A stretch of DNA of 64,000 nucleotides from Platanthera guangdongensis (GCA_039583875.1 CM077151.1:25042208-25106207); one strand, 5' to 3'; positions 1 through 10,895 are shown, numbered from the stretch's first letter. The notes: generated by a model from the sequence alone, not told the origin. A program made the numbers and translations.

Positions 1-300
1 AACCCGTAATCCTCCAGTGTCTGCTAGTTGCTGAAGAATAGCTCGCAATGGTTTATCCATGATAGGGGGTCCTCGCAACCTTCAAAAATGCGGAAATCTT
101 CTTTCTCATATGGAGGAATGCCGCCATCATCAATTCAAGGGTGCGGGTGCTCAGAGTTGTGGACGGTATTTTGGGATTCCCGAGACGAGCTGGAGGTCCA
201 TGATTCTTGCCTGAGGGTATCGTTCTGAACTTGGAGGTTGGCCATAAGAGATTGGAACAACTGCACAAGTTTGTACATGGTCATACTGCCCTCGTCCATG
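1..300 (-). pseudogene. Ty3/gypsy gag fragment (unit 1)
   Basis: Minus-strand reading gives a gypsy capsid-like sequence. It starts near MDEGSMTMYKLVQ, continues after a frame change as EKEDFRIFEGCEDPLSWI, then NHCEQFF followed by a TAG stop. Plant gypsy gag proteins typically have a segment like this (an aromatic-rich FxGxDPLxWI followed by an ASFHL motif). The C-terminal part lies left of the window. It is broken by a frameshift and a stop and cannot make a protein. It belongs to a different element from the RT remnant at 760-1660, because on the minus strand the RT lies 5' of this gag. Confidence 0.7.
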
Positions 301-759
301 TTGGGACGCCACGGAAGAAGTGTTAGAGGAAGGGGCAAGAGGTCGAAGGCGTTGCGAAGGTAATCGACCTGCTGAAGGATCTCTCGATAGATGCCGGCGA
401 CGGGTTGCTAACTGGAGGTAGAGCGCGGTGTCAGAGGGAGCAGTGAAAAGGTACCGTCGGCGGCATCAGCGGAGAGAAGTGACTCTCACCAAATTGTTGT
501 GTGCTCCGGATTGAGATTGTGTATTAGGGTGCATGAGGGAGAAGTCTCATGCGAGGTTTGAGTTCCCCTTTCTAAATCTCGGAGGAGCAATGATTGTTGG
601 AGGAGAAGAATGAAGAGGTGAAAAAACGAGCTCACGGGCTCTCGTGAAGGGCGGCAACGAGGATTGTCGACGAGGGATCAACATAGACCGCCCCCCCCCC
701 CCCCCCCCTCGACGCCAACAACCAAGTACAAGCATATATCTTTCTCTCCACGTGGGCTC
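301..759. other. Gypsy 5' leader/LTR remnant with long poly-C (unit 1)
   Basis: No coding sequence is recognisable here. The interval lies 5' of the minus-strand gag and probably holds that element's leader and an LTR edge. A primer-binding-like TTTGGTGAGAG occurs on the minus strand near 490. A poly-C run lies near 690-709. The run is shorter in unit 2 (around 7867-7877), and this accounts for the offset change between units. Confidence 0.4.
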
Positions 760-1660
760 TACAATAGAGTGGAGATGAATTGTTTTTTTTAGTTCTCCGA
801 GAGTGTGCTCACACACGTTATTCCACTCAAACTTCGTTTTTGCCTTCATAGCTTTGAAGAATGAGGCCATTTCTCGTCGAATGTAGAAAGGAACTGACTT
901 AGGGCGATGATCCTTCTCGTTAACCAATGCAGCTCCTTGAGATTTGGGGGAGCGATGTCTATTATTGTGCTAACCTTGTCAGGATCGGGTGTAATGCCTT
1001 TTTGCATTATTAGGTGACCCAAAAACTTTTCTGGACTGACACTGAAGGTGCATTTTTAGTATCAACTTCATATAATACTTAAGGTGAAAATGTCTCATAT
1101 AGGTCAGCAATGCATGTTTCCAAATTTGCACTCTTTATTAACAGTTCGTTATGTACCCGTTGAGGTTTCTTCTCTTATGCCCCTTAAAGATAAGATTCAT
1201 CGTGTGTTGGCGGGTCGCACGGGCATTGTTGTATATGAAAGGTATGACCCAATAGTAACAACCGTCATCATTGGTGATGAAAGTTGTCATGGCTTGATCC
1301 GATGGGTGCATGTAATTTTGGTGATACCAAGAGAAAATATTTAAAAAACATAAAACGGGAACTAGTTGCAGAATCAACAAGGGAATCAAGAGAAAGTAAG
1401 GGTAGCAATCCTTCAAAAATGCACGATTCATATTAGTAAACACAACATGCATTTGCCCTGCTCCATTTGTCTTCCTAACCACTACATCGTTAAAGATCCA
1501 GGGTATTGAACCTCACGAATGAGCTCTGCAAGATTGGTGGCACAATCTTTCTCTTCTTCTAGTTCATCGGCCATGAAGTTGAATTTGTGTTGAGGCGATG
1601 ACATGCAACATCGATGTCGCCTCCAGACATCTATTAGGATTCTATGTTTGTGTTAGCGAG
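760..1660 (-). pseudogene. Ty3/gypsy reverse transcriptase remnant (unit 1)
   Basis: Pieces of one RT are readable in order on the minus strand across several frames. They are LAELIREVQYPG near 1500-1540, FLKDCYPYFLL and SWYHQNYMHPSDQ at 1190-1420, FITNDDGCYYWVIPFIYNN, then KCTFSVSPEKFLGHLI and TPDPDKV near 960-1050, and MASFFKAMKAKTKFEWN near 800-880. These match in order the better-preserved Tat RT at 61974-63032 of this window (FLDAFSRYHQIRMHP, FITSDDCYSYKMIPFGLKN). The catalytic YVDD region is not recognisable. Frameshifts and substitutions make it non-functional. Confidence 0.82.
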
Positions 1661-2310
1661 CATTATGTCGATCACATCATGCCATGTTAAGGGTTCCCGC
1701 TCATTGGGATGACTGTCATCGCAAAAAAATATACTTCCAACCCGCATGGTTATTAAGGTCGTGGTGAGCTCTCCTGTCTGAAGACATTTGAGACTTGCAT
1801 TCCTCCCTGATTTGAGATAGATGTCGTCATGGATGACGTTGACGTTGTGAGTGGGTGGGAACTATGGGTTCGGAGCCTAACAACCCACTCCCATATTTTT
1901 GTCAATTGAGCCACGTGTTAGAATTGATCCTAGCGAGATGTGTTCCATTCCAAGTATTAATACAAACTCAAGAAAACTGCTTGTCCCATATTAAAAATGT
2001 GAAGACTCAAAAATGACATTAAGAATAAACGAGCTTGGAATTGATCTCGATTAATCATATTGCGCTTTAAGGATCAATACGAACACATTGACACCAATTG
2101 CACTATATTATGGTGACAACTGAGCAAAGTTGACCAAAACATCTAGCATTGAATTATGTGATAACCCAAACATGCTATTTTAAATAATCAAACTCGCAAT
2201 TAACGTTAATCAGTTGTTGTAGGCTCCTAAGGTAAAGACGATCTCAACGTGGCCTCTCAGGCCTGGTTTTGACAAGGTTGACTAGGATTACATAAGCTTG
2301 ACTAGGACTA
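1661..2310. other. No recognisable gene (unit 1)
   Basis: Short minus-strand peptides near 1661-1760 could continue the gypsy pol upstream of RT. Beyond about 1860 the DNA is AT-rich and shows no frame, LTR terminus or other feature that I can support. The copy at 8831-9481 is equally empty. Confidence 0.4.
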
Positions 2311-2443
2311 AGGCTGCGTTTGGGGGGAATTATTTTCACCGGTCAAGCGGCTACGACAACATGAACCAGAACTTAAATTAAGGTCCGGTTCATGCAGTCG
2401 TAACCGCTTGACCGGTGAAAATAAGTTCCCTCAAATGGAGCCT
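2311..2443. mobile_element. 133-bp foldback, MITE-like (unit 1)
   Basis: The two ends are inverted repeats of about 45 bp. The left arm begins AGGCTGCGTTTGGGGG and the right arm, reverse-complemented, begins AGGCTCCATTTGAGGG. Both arms then share TTATTTTCACCGGTCAAGCG. The arms almost meet, leaving a small loop, so the whole element can fold into one hairpin. Size, terminal inverted repeats and lack of coding capacity fit a MITE. Target duplication and superfamily are unclear. Confidence 0.8.
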
Positions 2444-3020
2444 AAATTTTTAAGATTTGAACCTCGACTCCCTTCACCATTGGGGTCCAACATGGACCCT
2501 TTTACACTCCATCAACAAATTAACTTGGACTTATGGTATTGTCCGTGGAAAAAGTTCAACTCTCACCGTCACTGCTAATTTACATGCATTTTGTTTCTGA
2601 TGATGGGGAAGTGTATGGGTCAAAAAAGCATTTTTAGAACTTTTAATACAGCAGGAAATCCTCACACTTCCAAAAAAAACAAAATGAAATTTCCACATTT
2701 TTACACTTATCTTTGTGTACGTTGACATCTTCTTTCTCCTCATATTACTTTTCATGATAACTTCAATCCCACCACTAATTTCTCGCCATGCTCATTTTTC
2801 CAGATATAATGATCCCAAATAGAGCCTTGATTATCAACCTAATTTCCAAGCAAGACATAAGGCCTTGACTTGGAAGGAAGACCAACACAAAACCTATCAT
2901 TGTATTACTCACCAATCGTCCTTAATCTACCTAGGAGAACCAAGGACCGTCGATTGCTTATGACACCACCAAGGATTGTTGCCACTTAACCCTAGAACCT
3001 TATACACTTTCTACTGCACG
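2444..3020. other. No recognisable gene (unit 1)
   Basis: AT-rich flank between the foldback and the gypsy LTR. Only short shadow frames are present. Nothing supported; the duplicate is 9615-10191. Confidence 0.4.
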
Positions 3021-3323
3021 TGGTTATGAATCCTCACAACGGCCAGTTCGCAGGAAAACAATATGCAAGACGGCGGAAGGAAGCAGCACAAAGCAAGGTT
3101 GAACCTACCGGTGACGACTAGGGACGACTAGGGACTGAACCTGCGGGTTAAACCCATTGGGGGGGGGGGGGCTCTTGGCCCGGAGGTATAAATACCTCTA
3201 CGTCTCACTCGTCTAGGGCATGAAAAGACTCTTCAGGTATTTCCTCTCTCATTCTCACGAACCCTAACCCTAATTTCCCTCTTCGTACTCTGATCTCTAC
3301 TATTCTCTTCTACGGTCTTAACA
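3021..3323 (+). repeat. 5' LTR of plus-strand Ty3/gypsy element (unit 1)
   Basis: This starts TGGTTATGAATCC and ends GGTCTTAACA. Three bases later comes a primer binding site, TGGTATCAGAA at 3326-3336, typical of elements primed by initiator tRNA-Met. It contains TATAAATA at 3187-3194 and a poly-G run near 3157. It matches the 3' LTR at 17725-17962 (TGTTATGAATCC to GGTCTTAACA) and the duplicate at 10192-10498. A five-base target duplication is not evident. Confidence 0.85.
3187..3194 (+). promoter_or_regulatory. TATA box in gypsy LTR (unit 1)
   Basis: TATAAATA within the LTR, about 135 bp before the LTR end, in the position expected for the U3 promoter. The unit 2 copy is at 10362-10369. The matching segment is missing from the 3' LTR at 17725-17962. 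Confidence 0.6.
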
Positions 3324-3524
3324 TTTGGTATCAGAAGTCCCTCCTCTAACCTCACTGCTACGTCCGACAACATTCCCATCAACAGCCGCTGGGCATCCTT
3401 CGATCGACGGCTTCTATTTTCGGCTTCGAACGGCGACGACTATCCTTGGAACAACGACGCCGACTCCTTTGACGATGCAGCAACCTTCGATTGACGACGC
3501 ATCCCCGTTTGATTGACGCAGGTT

Positions 3525-3720
3525 CCTCGGACAAGTTGGATCCCCGGACGGCTAAACATATCTTCGCCGGCTATTCGCGTACGCAGAAAGGCTATGTGTG
3601 TTATTCTACCGCTACCCGCAAGGTCTCTGTTTCTGCTGATGTTACCTTCCAGGAGAATCATTCATTCTTCCCTGCTCCTTTACCCACTCCTCTCACACCA
3701 ACAACTCTCCCGCCACTCCT
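3525..3720 (+). pseudogene. Ty1/copia integrase C-terminal fragment in a gypsy leader (unit 1)
   Basis: The plus-strand frame reads SSDKLDPRTAKHIFAGYSRT, then QKGYVCY and SVSADVTFQENHSFF. This is the conserved copia integrase C-terminal segment (DKLxxRxxKxxFxGYS...KGYxCY...xSxDVxFxE), also present in the copia pol at 12444-15779 of this window. Here it sits between the gypsy primer binding site and gypsy gag. No other copia part is attached, so it looks like a fragment captured by the gypsy leader, or the product of a template switch. Confidence 0.8.
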
Positions 3721-4056
3721 CCCACGACGCTGCATACTTCGAACGCAGCATCCCGCTTTGCCGACTCTCGGATTCCGATCAATTGCAGCGCCCGACTCCG
3801 TGGTATCTCCATCTTCCGCCGACTCCGTGCAAATCTCCAGCGTCCGACACCATGCAAATCTCCATCCCGCTTCCTCAACGACCCAACTTCTCCAGCGACC
3901 GACGTATCGGTGCAAATCTCCAGCGCCCAACTTCTCCAGTGTTCGTGGCATCGATGTCGATCTCCACGACACCGATTTTGACCCCTACAGCTTTCAAGGC
4001 TGCCTTGAAGCCGGCCGCTGCCTTTCTCTAAACCCTTGAGCTACACCATGGTGACT

Positions 4057-4834
4057 TGATCACAGGAAGAATCCAGGAGGCTAGCAACTCTAGAGGAGAA
4101 CTACATCGGGTTGTCAGCTACAGTGAAGACCATTGAAGAAAAATTGAGGGTGTCAGAGAAACGTTTGGAAGAGCGACTGGATGCTCACATGGAGGTGATC
4201 AAGAGCGTGTTGACTCAAAATATCAAGGACAAAGAAATAATGAACGAGGAAGCGAGTACTCACCCGAGGCCGATCCAGTCACCAGGGGGCTTGGCAGGGT
4301 ACGGAGAACCTAATTGATCAGCGGCCTAAGGAGATGTTCTACCCTTCTCGGGTTGTGCTTCTACCCAACTCTATGGGATCGGGACACGCCGACAGTAGCA
4401 GGACAGGAGGCGGTTGGGAGTACAAGCCTCCACCGGCGGTTACAAGGGCCAGTTATCAGCACAGAGAGGGAGGAGGATACCCTAATTGGTTGGCGGAGAG
4501 TCGGCGACGTCTTGACCACGGCCATGAATATGGATCACACAACCAGCAGAATCCGAGAGCCTACATGCCATGTCGCCTAAGGTGGCAAGCATAAACTACC
4601 CCAAATTTAAAGGAGGAGACGCAATAGAATGGGTGCCAAAGGCGGAGTTATTTTACAACTTCCAGGAGATTCCAAAAGAGCAGTGGGTGCAATTGGCGTC
4701 CTTTCACCTTAAGAATGATGCATTCCAATGTACCCAGTAGTTCCTATGAGGGCGTGACTATGCCCCTTGGGCCGATTTCTTTGACGATTTCACAGCGACA
4801 TTCGGGCCCCTCGAGTATGAAGATTTTGATGCTC
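4057..4834 (+). pseudogene. Ty3/gypsy gag, cut by a copia insertion (unit 1)
   Basis: The N-terminus reads LATLEENYIGLSATVKTIEE and EKRLEERLDAHMEVIKSVL, a coiled-coil start usual for this gypsy gag class. After a frame change near 4312 it continues with INYPKFKGGDAIEWVPKAE, then LFYNFQEIPKEQWVQLASFH, and FGPLEYEDFDAL just before the copia LTR at 4840. ASFHL and FGPxEYED are capsid hallmarks. The remaining gag (present after 16506 in unit 2) is missing from unit 1. Frameshifts and a TAG stop within the WRWF-like segment near 4738 inactivate it. Confidence 0.85.
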
Positions 4835-4839
4835 TTCTT

Positions 4840-5261
4840 TGTGCGAACAAAAAAATATAAGCCGGAAAGTGGAGTAATGTAAACTTTATTATTCCAAAAA
4901 GATATCTATTACAAAGGTATGACCTCCCTTATATAGAATGAAGGAGAGAAGAGAGAATACAAATAAGAGATGTGGGACTAAAAATTTACAGGACACAAAC
5001 GGACTATACAGACACAAACCGCACAAGCCGCGCGGTTAGACAGAAGGGCTAACCGCTCGGCTACTATCACAGAAAGAGAGAGATCGCCATGGGAGACCGA
5101 TAGATCGTCAGATCTCCAAGTCACCAGAGACAAACCGCTAGACCGCTTGGACCTCAGACAGCAACACACAACAACCAAACCGCTGAAGGGTAATAGCAAA
5201 ACCGCGCGGTTATCAACCCGTCAAGCCAGACCGCCAGACCGCCCGGTCACCAACTTCAACA
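4840..5261 (-). repeat. 3' LTR of minus-strand copia (unit 1)
   Basis: A 422-bp LTR bounded by TG...CA (plus strand TGTGCGAAC to CTTCAACA), preceded by TTCTT at 4835-4839. On the minus strand a polypurine tract, complement of CTCCCCCTCAAGC (5262-5274), sits immediately upstream. It is nearly identical to the LTR at 12015-12436. The partner 5' LTR of this unit was lost when the duplication cut the copia at 7089. Confidence 0.93.
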
Positions 5262-5268
5262 CTCCCCC

Positions 5269-7089
5269 TCAAGCTGGAGCATATATATCGATCATGCCCA
5301 GCTTGTCACAAATATGAAGAAATGAGGCGGATACTGGCTTGGTGAAGATGTCAGTCAGCTCTTTATCAGAAGTGACGAATGGAGTGCAAATTTGTTCCTT
5401 CAAAATCTCTTCACGAATGAAATGACAGTCGACCTCAATGTGCTTGGTTCTTTCATGGAAGACCGGATTTTTGGAGATGTATATAGCAGTCTTGTTATCA
5501 CAGAACATAGGTAGAGGATGGTTGTATACCTCTCCTAAATCCAGCATGAGAGCCCGTAGCCATTTTAACTCACAAGTGGTCGATGCCATACTCCGATACT
5601 CTGCTTCAGCACTGGACCTGGAAACAACATACTGCTTCTTGCTCTTCCAGCTTACCAGATTTCCCCCAACAAAGGTGCAGAAACCGGAGGTAGACTTGCG
5701 ATCCCCTTTGTCATCAGCGTAACTCGCATCTGAGTAGGCTTCAACCCTCAGATGACCATTCTTCTGAAAGAGTAATCCTTTCCCAGGCGCTGCTTTGACA
5801 TACTCCAAGATCCGCAAGGCGGACTGTAGATGACACTCCCTAGGTGCTTGCATGAATTGACTCACCTTGCCCACAACATAGGAAATGTCGGGCCTGGTCA
5901 CTGTGAGATATATGTGCTTACCAACTAGACGTCTGTACCGCGTAGTATCTGAAAGAAGAGGCGAATCATCTGTCCAGGTTTTGTCTTCTCCAATTGCCAT
6001 GGGGCATCGGGCAGGCTTGGCTCCAGTCAATCCTGCTTCTTTTAAAAGATCAAGGACATACTTACGCTGGGAGAGGACTAAGGAGTTGGGCTTCCGAGAG
6101 ATTTCGATCCCCAAAAAGTACTTTGGAGAGCCCATATCTTTCGTGACCAGATGTTGACGAAGATGCCGCTTTGTCAAGGCTACCCCTTCCGGATCATCAC
6201 CAGTGAGAAGAATATCATCGACGTACGCAGCAAGAACCACCAGTCCCGAGGAGGTTTTGCGAATAAATAGTGAGTGATCGGCAGAGCTGCGCGCAAAACC
6301 AACGGCCGCCACGATGCCGCTGAACTTGTCAAACCAAGCTCGAGGGCTCTGCTTGAGACCATAGATTGTCTTCTTCAGCCGACATACTTGTGTCTCCCCC
6401 TGAGCAACATACCCAGGAGGTTGCTCCATGTAGACGGCCTCCTGAAGATCACCATAAAGGAAGACATTCTTTACATCCAGCTGGGAAATCGGCCAGTCCC
6501 GGCTGACAGCCACAGAGAGGAGGACTCGTATAGTGCTGAGACGAGCAACGGGAGAGAATGTATCGAAATAATCAACACCATAGGTCTGAGTGAATTCTTT
6601 AGCCACCAGGCGGGCTTTGTAGCGATCCACACTGCCATCGGGGAGGAATTTCACCACAAAAACCCAGCGACAGCACACAACATATGTGCCAACAGGAGGA
6701 GGAACAAGAGTCCAGGTATCCCGGTCAGTGAGAGTAGCGATCTCGTCATCCATGGCAGCCTTCCAATGCGGAATGGTAAGAGCTTCTTGATAGGAATGGG
6801 GGGTGGAAGTAGAAGAGATAGCCAAAGCAAAGTCCCTGCGAGCAGACGTCAGACGATCATAGGAAACAACAGCAGCAAGAGGATGCTGGGTACACGCCCG
6901 AATCCCTTTGCGAAGGGCAATTGGAAGGTCCAGATCAGCAGGTACCTCAGTATCCGTAGCATCCGTGGTGGAGAAAGCTGGCCCGAGAGAAGAGGGCGAC
7001 GACATCGAAGAGGAGGAGGGTGGAGGAGAAGGAGCGGGGTAAGATGGTGGAGATAGGGGAGATGGTGGAGATGGTAGAGGTGGCGGAAC
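5269..7089 (-). pseudogene. Ty1/copia pol, C-terminal 607 codons only (unit 1)
   Basis: The frame is open and covers the end of the integrase-RT linker, the reverse transcriptase (FLYGDLQEAVYMEQPPGYV, catalytic YVDDILLTGDD) and RNase H (SDASYADDKGDRKSTSGF, SRSSAEAEYRSMAS, CDNKTAIYISKNP, RTKHIEVDCHFIREE). The protein is nearly identical to the 1111-aa ORF at 12444-15779, with for example Ala for Val just before YVDD. The N-terminal protease and integrase are missing, because the unit ends at 7089. The open frame runs on to 7254 through unrelated gypsy DNA, and those first 55 residues are a junction artefact. Confidence 0.92.
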
Positions 7090-7475
7090 TCCTCCCAGGT
7101 GAGATGAGGTTGCTCCTTGTAGAGCTGAGTAAACAACATTTGGGCCGAACCCATGAGGTGGAAAGAGGCAATACCCAACCCGTAATCCTCCAGTGTCTGC
7201 TAGTTGCTGAAGAATAGCTCGCAATGGTTTATCCATGACAGGGGGTCCTCGCAACCTTCAAAAATGCGGAAATCTTCTTTCTCATATGGAGGAACGACGC
7301 CATCATCAATTCAAGGGTGCGGGTGCTCAGAGTTGTGGACGGTATTTTGGGATTCCCGAGACGAGCTGGAGGTCCATGATTCTTGCCTGAGGGTATCGTT
7401 CTGAACTTGGAGGTTGGCCATAAGAGATTGGAACAACTGCACAAGTTTGTACATGGTCATACTGCCCTCGTCCAT
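7090..7475 (-). pseudogene. Ty3/gypsy gag fragment (unit 2), cut at the duplication junction
   Basis: This is the second copy of the gag fragment and shows more of it: after the TAG stop the minus strand continues LEDYGLGIASFHLMGSAQ and QPHLTWEEF. The ASFHL and TWEEF motifs are standard in plant gypsy capsid. The reading stops at TWEEF, where copia pol from unit 1 abuts at 7089/7090. One frameshift and one stop inactivate it. A likely start is the ATG whose complement is at 7473-7475. Confidence 0.8.
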
Positions 7476-7929
7476 GTTGGGACGCCACGGAAGAAGTGTT
7501 GGAGGAAGGGGCAAGAGGTCGAAGGCGTTGCGAAGGTAATCGACCTGCTGAAGGATCTCTCGATAGATGCCGGCGACGGGTTGCTAAGTGGAGGTAGAGC
7601 GCGGTGTCAGAGGGAGCAGTGAAAAGGTACCGTCGGTGGCATCAGCGGAGAGAAGTGACTCTCACCAAATTGTTGTGTGCTCCGGATTGAGATTGTGTAT
7701 TAGGGTGCATGAGGGAGAAGTCTCATGCGAGGTTTGAGTTCCCCTTTCTAAATCTCGGAGGAGCAATGATTGTTGGAGGAGAAGAATGAAGAGGTGAAAA
7801 AACGAGCTCACGGGCTCTCGTGAAGGGCGGCAACGAGGATTGTCGACGAGGGATTAACATAGACCGCCCCCCCCCCCTCGACGCCAACAACCAAGTACAA
7901 GCATATATCTTTCTCTCCACGCGGGCTCT
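7476..7929. other. Gypsy 5' leader/LTR remnant (unit 2)
   Basis: Second copy of the interval between the minus-strand gag and the RT remnant, with a shortened poly-C run near 7867. Nothing coding is recognisable. Its position between an RT (upstream on the minus strand) and a gag (downstream) suggests that an LTR boundary of one of the two decayed gypsy elements lies inside it. I could not place that boundary. Confidence 0.35.
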
Positions 7930-8830
7930 ACAATAGAGTGGAGATGAATTGTTTTTTTTAGTTCTCCGAGAGTGTGCTCACACACGTTATTCCACTCAAA
8001 CTTCGTTTTTGCCTTCATAGCTTTGAAGAATGAGGCCATTTCTCGTCGAATGTAGAAAGGAACTGACTTAGGGCGATGATCCTTCTCGTTAACCAATGCA
8101 GCTCCTTGAGATTTGGGGGGAGCGATGTCTATTATTGTGCTAACCTTGTCAGGATCGGGTGTAATGCCTTTTTGCATTATTAGGTGACCCAAAAACTTTT
8201 CTGGACTGACACTGAAGGTGCATTTTTAGTATCAACTTCATATAATACTTAAGGTGAAAATGTCTCATATAGGTCAGCAATGCATGTTTCCAAGTTTGCA
8301 CTCTTTATTAACAGTTCGTTATGTACTCGTTGAGGTTTCTTCCCTTATGCCCCTTAAAGATAAGATTCATCGTGTGTTGGCGGGTCGCACGGGCATTGTT
8401 GTATATGAAAGGTATGACCCAATAGTAACAACCGTCATCATTGGTGATGAAAGTTGTCATGGCTTGATCCGATGGGTGCATGTAATTTTGGTGATACCAA
8501 GAGAAAGTATTTAAAAAACACAAAACGGGAACTAGTTGCAGAATCAACAAGGGAATCAAGAGAAAGTAAGGGTAGCAATCCTTCAAAAATGCACGATTCA
8601 TATTAGTAAACACAACATGCATTTGCCCTGCTCCATTTGTCTTCCTAACCACTACATCGTTAAAGATCCAGGGTATTGAACCTCACGAATGAGCTCTGCA
8701 AGATTGGTGGCACAATCTTTCTCTTCTTCTAGTTCATCGGCCATGAAGTTGAATTTGTGTTGAGGCGATGACATGCAACATCGATGTCGCCTCCAGACAT
8801 CTATTAGGATTCTATGTTTGTGTTAGCGAG
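7930..8830 (-). pseudogene. Ty3/gypsy reverse transcriptase remnant (unit 2)
   Basis: This is the duplicated copy of the RT remnant at 760-1660, with the same motifs and the same decay. One stretch is better preserved: FLGH-like MGHLIMQKGITPDPDKV runs without a break into the FFKAMKAKTKFEWN connection segment (7854-8192). RT thumb and connection motifs are known in this order in gypsy pol. There is no catalytic core and no complete frame. Confidence 0.82.
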
Positions 8831-9481
8831 CATTATGTCGATCACATCATGCCATGTTAAGGGTTCCCGCTCATTGGGATGACTGTCATCGCAAAAAAAA
8901 TATACTTCCAACCCGCATGGTTATTAAGGTCGTGGTGAGCTCTCCTGTCTGAAGACATTTGAGACTTGCATTCCTCCCTGATTTGAGATAGATGTCGTCA
9001 TGGATGACGTTGACGTTGTGAGTGGGTGGGAACTATGGGTTCGGAGCCTAACAACCCACTCCCATATTTTTGTCAATTGAGCCACGTGTTAGAATTGATC
9101 CTAGCGAGATGTGTTCCATTCCAAGTATTAATACAAACTCAAGAAAACTGCTTGTCCCATATTAAAAATGTGAAGACTCAAAAATGACATTAAGAATAAA
9201 CGAGCTTGGAATTGATCTCGATTAATCATATTGCGCTTTAAGGATCAATACGAACACATTGACACCAATTGCACTATATTATGGTGACAACTGAGCAAAG
9301 TTGACCAAAACATCTAGCATTGAATTATGTGATAACCCAAACATGCTATTTTAAATAATCAAACTCGCAATTAACGTTAATCAGTTGTTGTAGGCTCCTA
9401 AGGTAAAGACGATCTCAACGTGGCCTCTCAGGCCTGGTTTTGACAAGGTTGACTAGGATTACCTAAGCTTGACTAGGACTA
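8831..9481. other. No recognisable gene (unit 2)
   Basis: Duplicate of 1661-2310. It is AT-rich and has no supported coding sequence. One extra A in a run near 8895 distinguishes it from unit 1. Confidence 0.4.
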
Positions 9482-9614
9482 AGGCTGCGTTTGGGGGGAA
9501 TTATTTTCACCGGTCAAGCGGCTACGACAACATGAACCAGAACTTAAATTAAGGTCCGGTTCATGCAGTCGTAACCGCTTGACCGGTGAAAATAAGTTCC
9601 CTCAAATGGAGCCT
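9482..9614. mobile_element. 133-bp foldback, MITE-like (unit 2)
   Basis: Copy of the hairpin at 2311-2443, carried along by the segmental duplication and not a separate insertion. Arms and loop are the same. Confidence 0.8.
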
Positions 9615-10191
9615 AAATTTTTAAGATTTGAACCTCGACTCCCTTCACCATTGGGGTCCAACATGGACCCTTTTACACTCCATCAACAAATTAACTTGGA
9701 CTTATGGTATTGTCCGTGGAAAAAGTTCAACTCTCACCGTCACTGCTAATTTACATGCATTTTGTTTCTGATGATGGGGAAGTGTATGGGTCAAAAAAGC
9801 ATTTTTAGAACTTTTAATACAGCAGGAAATCCTCACACTTCCAAAAAAAACAAAATGAAATTTCCACATTTTTACACTTATCTTTGTGTACATTGACATC
9901 TTCTTTCTCCTCATATTACTTTTCATGATAACTTCAATCCCACCACTAATTTCTCGCCATGCTCATTTTTCCAGATATAATGATCCCAAATAGAGCCTTG
10001 ATTATCAACCTAATTTCCAAGCAAGACATAAGGCCTTGACTTGGAAGGAAGACCAACACAAAACCTATCATTGTATTACTCACCAATCGTCCTTAATCTA
10101 CCTAGGAGAACCAAGGACCGTCGATTGCTTATGACACCACCAAGGATTGTTGCCACTTAACCCTAGAACCTTATACACTTTCTACTGCACG
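9615..10191. other. No recognisable gene (unit 2)
   Basis: Duplicate of 2444-3020, with no supported features. Confidence 0.4.
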
Positions 10192-10498
10192 TGGTTATGA
10201 ATCCTCACAACGGCCAGTTTGCAGGAAAACAATATGCAAGACGGCGGAAGGAAGCAGCACAAAGCAAGGTTGAACCTACCGGTGACGACTAGGGACGACT
10301 AGGGACTGAACCTGCGGGTTAAACCCATTGGGGGGGGGGGGGGGGGCTCTTGGCCCGGAGGTATAAATACCTCTACGTCTCACTCGTCTAGGGCATGAAA
10401 AGACTCTTCAGGTATTTCCTCTCTCATTCTCTCGAACCCTAACCCTAATTTCCCTCTTCGTACTCTGATCTCTACTATTCTCTTCTACGGTCTTAACA
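10192..10498 (+). repeat. 5' LTR of plus-strand Ty3/gypsy element (unit 2)
   Basis: Duplicate of 3021-3323, about 4 bp longer because of a longer poly-G run near 10331. TATAAATA is at 10362-10369 and the primer binding site TGGTATCAGAA starts at 10501. Together with the 3' LTR at 17725-17962 it brackets a gypsy element that is interrupted by the copia at 12015-16505. Confidence 0.87.
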
Positions 10499-10699
10499 TT
10501 TGGTATCAGAAGTCCCTCCTCTAACCTCACTGCTACGTCCGACAACATTCCCATCAACAACCGCTGGGCATCCTTCGATCGACGGCTTCTATTTTCGGCT
10601 TCGAACGACGATGACTATCCTTGGAACAACGACGCCGACTCCTTTGACGATGCAGCAACCTTCGATTGACGACGCATCCCCGTTTGATTGACGCAGGTT

Positions 10700-10895
10700 C
10701 CTCGGACAAGTTGGATCCCCGGACGGCTAAACATATCTTCGCCGGCTATTCGCGTACGCAGAAAGGCTATGTGTGTTATTCTACCGCTACCCGCAAGGTC
10801 TCTGTTTCTGCTGATGTTACCTTCCAGGAGGATCATTCATTCTTCCCTGCTCCTTTACCCACTCCTCTCACACCAACAACTCTCCCGCCACTCCT
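10700..10895 (+). pseudogene. Ty1/copia integrase C-terminal fragment in a gypsy leader (unit 2)
   Basis: Duplicate of 3525-3720, with Asp in place of Asn in the QENHSFF segment. It lies 200 bp after the gypsy primer binding site. Its presence in both units shows that the chimera predates the tandem duplication. Confidence 0.8.

Larger units (their letters stand above)
1..7089. repeat. Tandem duplication unit 1 (left end outside window)
   Basis: This segment matches 7090-14264 base for base, apart from scattered substitutions and changes in homopolymer length. The offset is 7176 at the left, 7170 after a poly-C run near 690, 7171 after about 1711, and 7175 after a poly-G run near 3157. It holds a minus-strand gypsy gag and RT remnant, a foldback, a plus-strand gypsy 5' LTR, a copia fragment, gypsy gag, and a truncated minus-strand copia. 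About 85 bases of the unit lie left of the window, inferred from what precedes the matching point in unit 2. Confidence 0.93.

Noticed and set aside
3250..3275. Telomere repeat
   Set aside because: Only two CCCTAA units (ACCCTAACCCTAA) within an LTR. Too short to be telomeric.
7090..7254. N-terminal 55 residues of the long frame that ends at 5269
   Set aside because: The frame crosses the duplication junction. These residues come from gypsy gag DNA read in a non-gag frame, so they are not part of copia pol.
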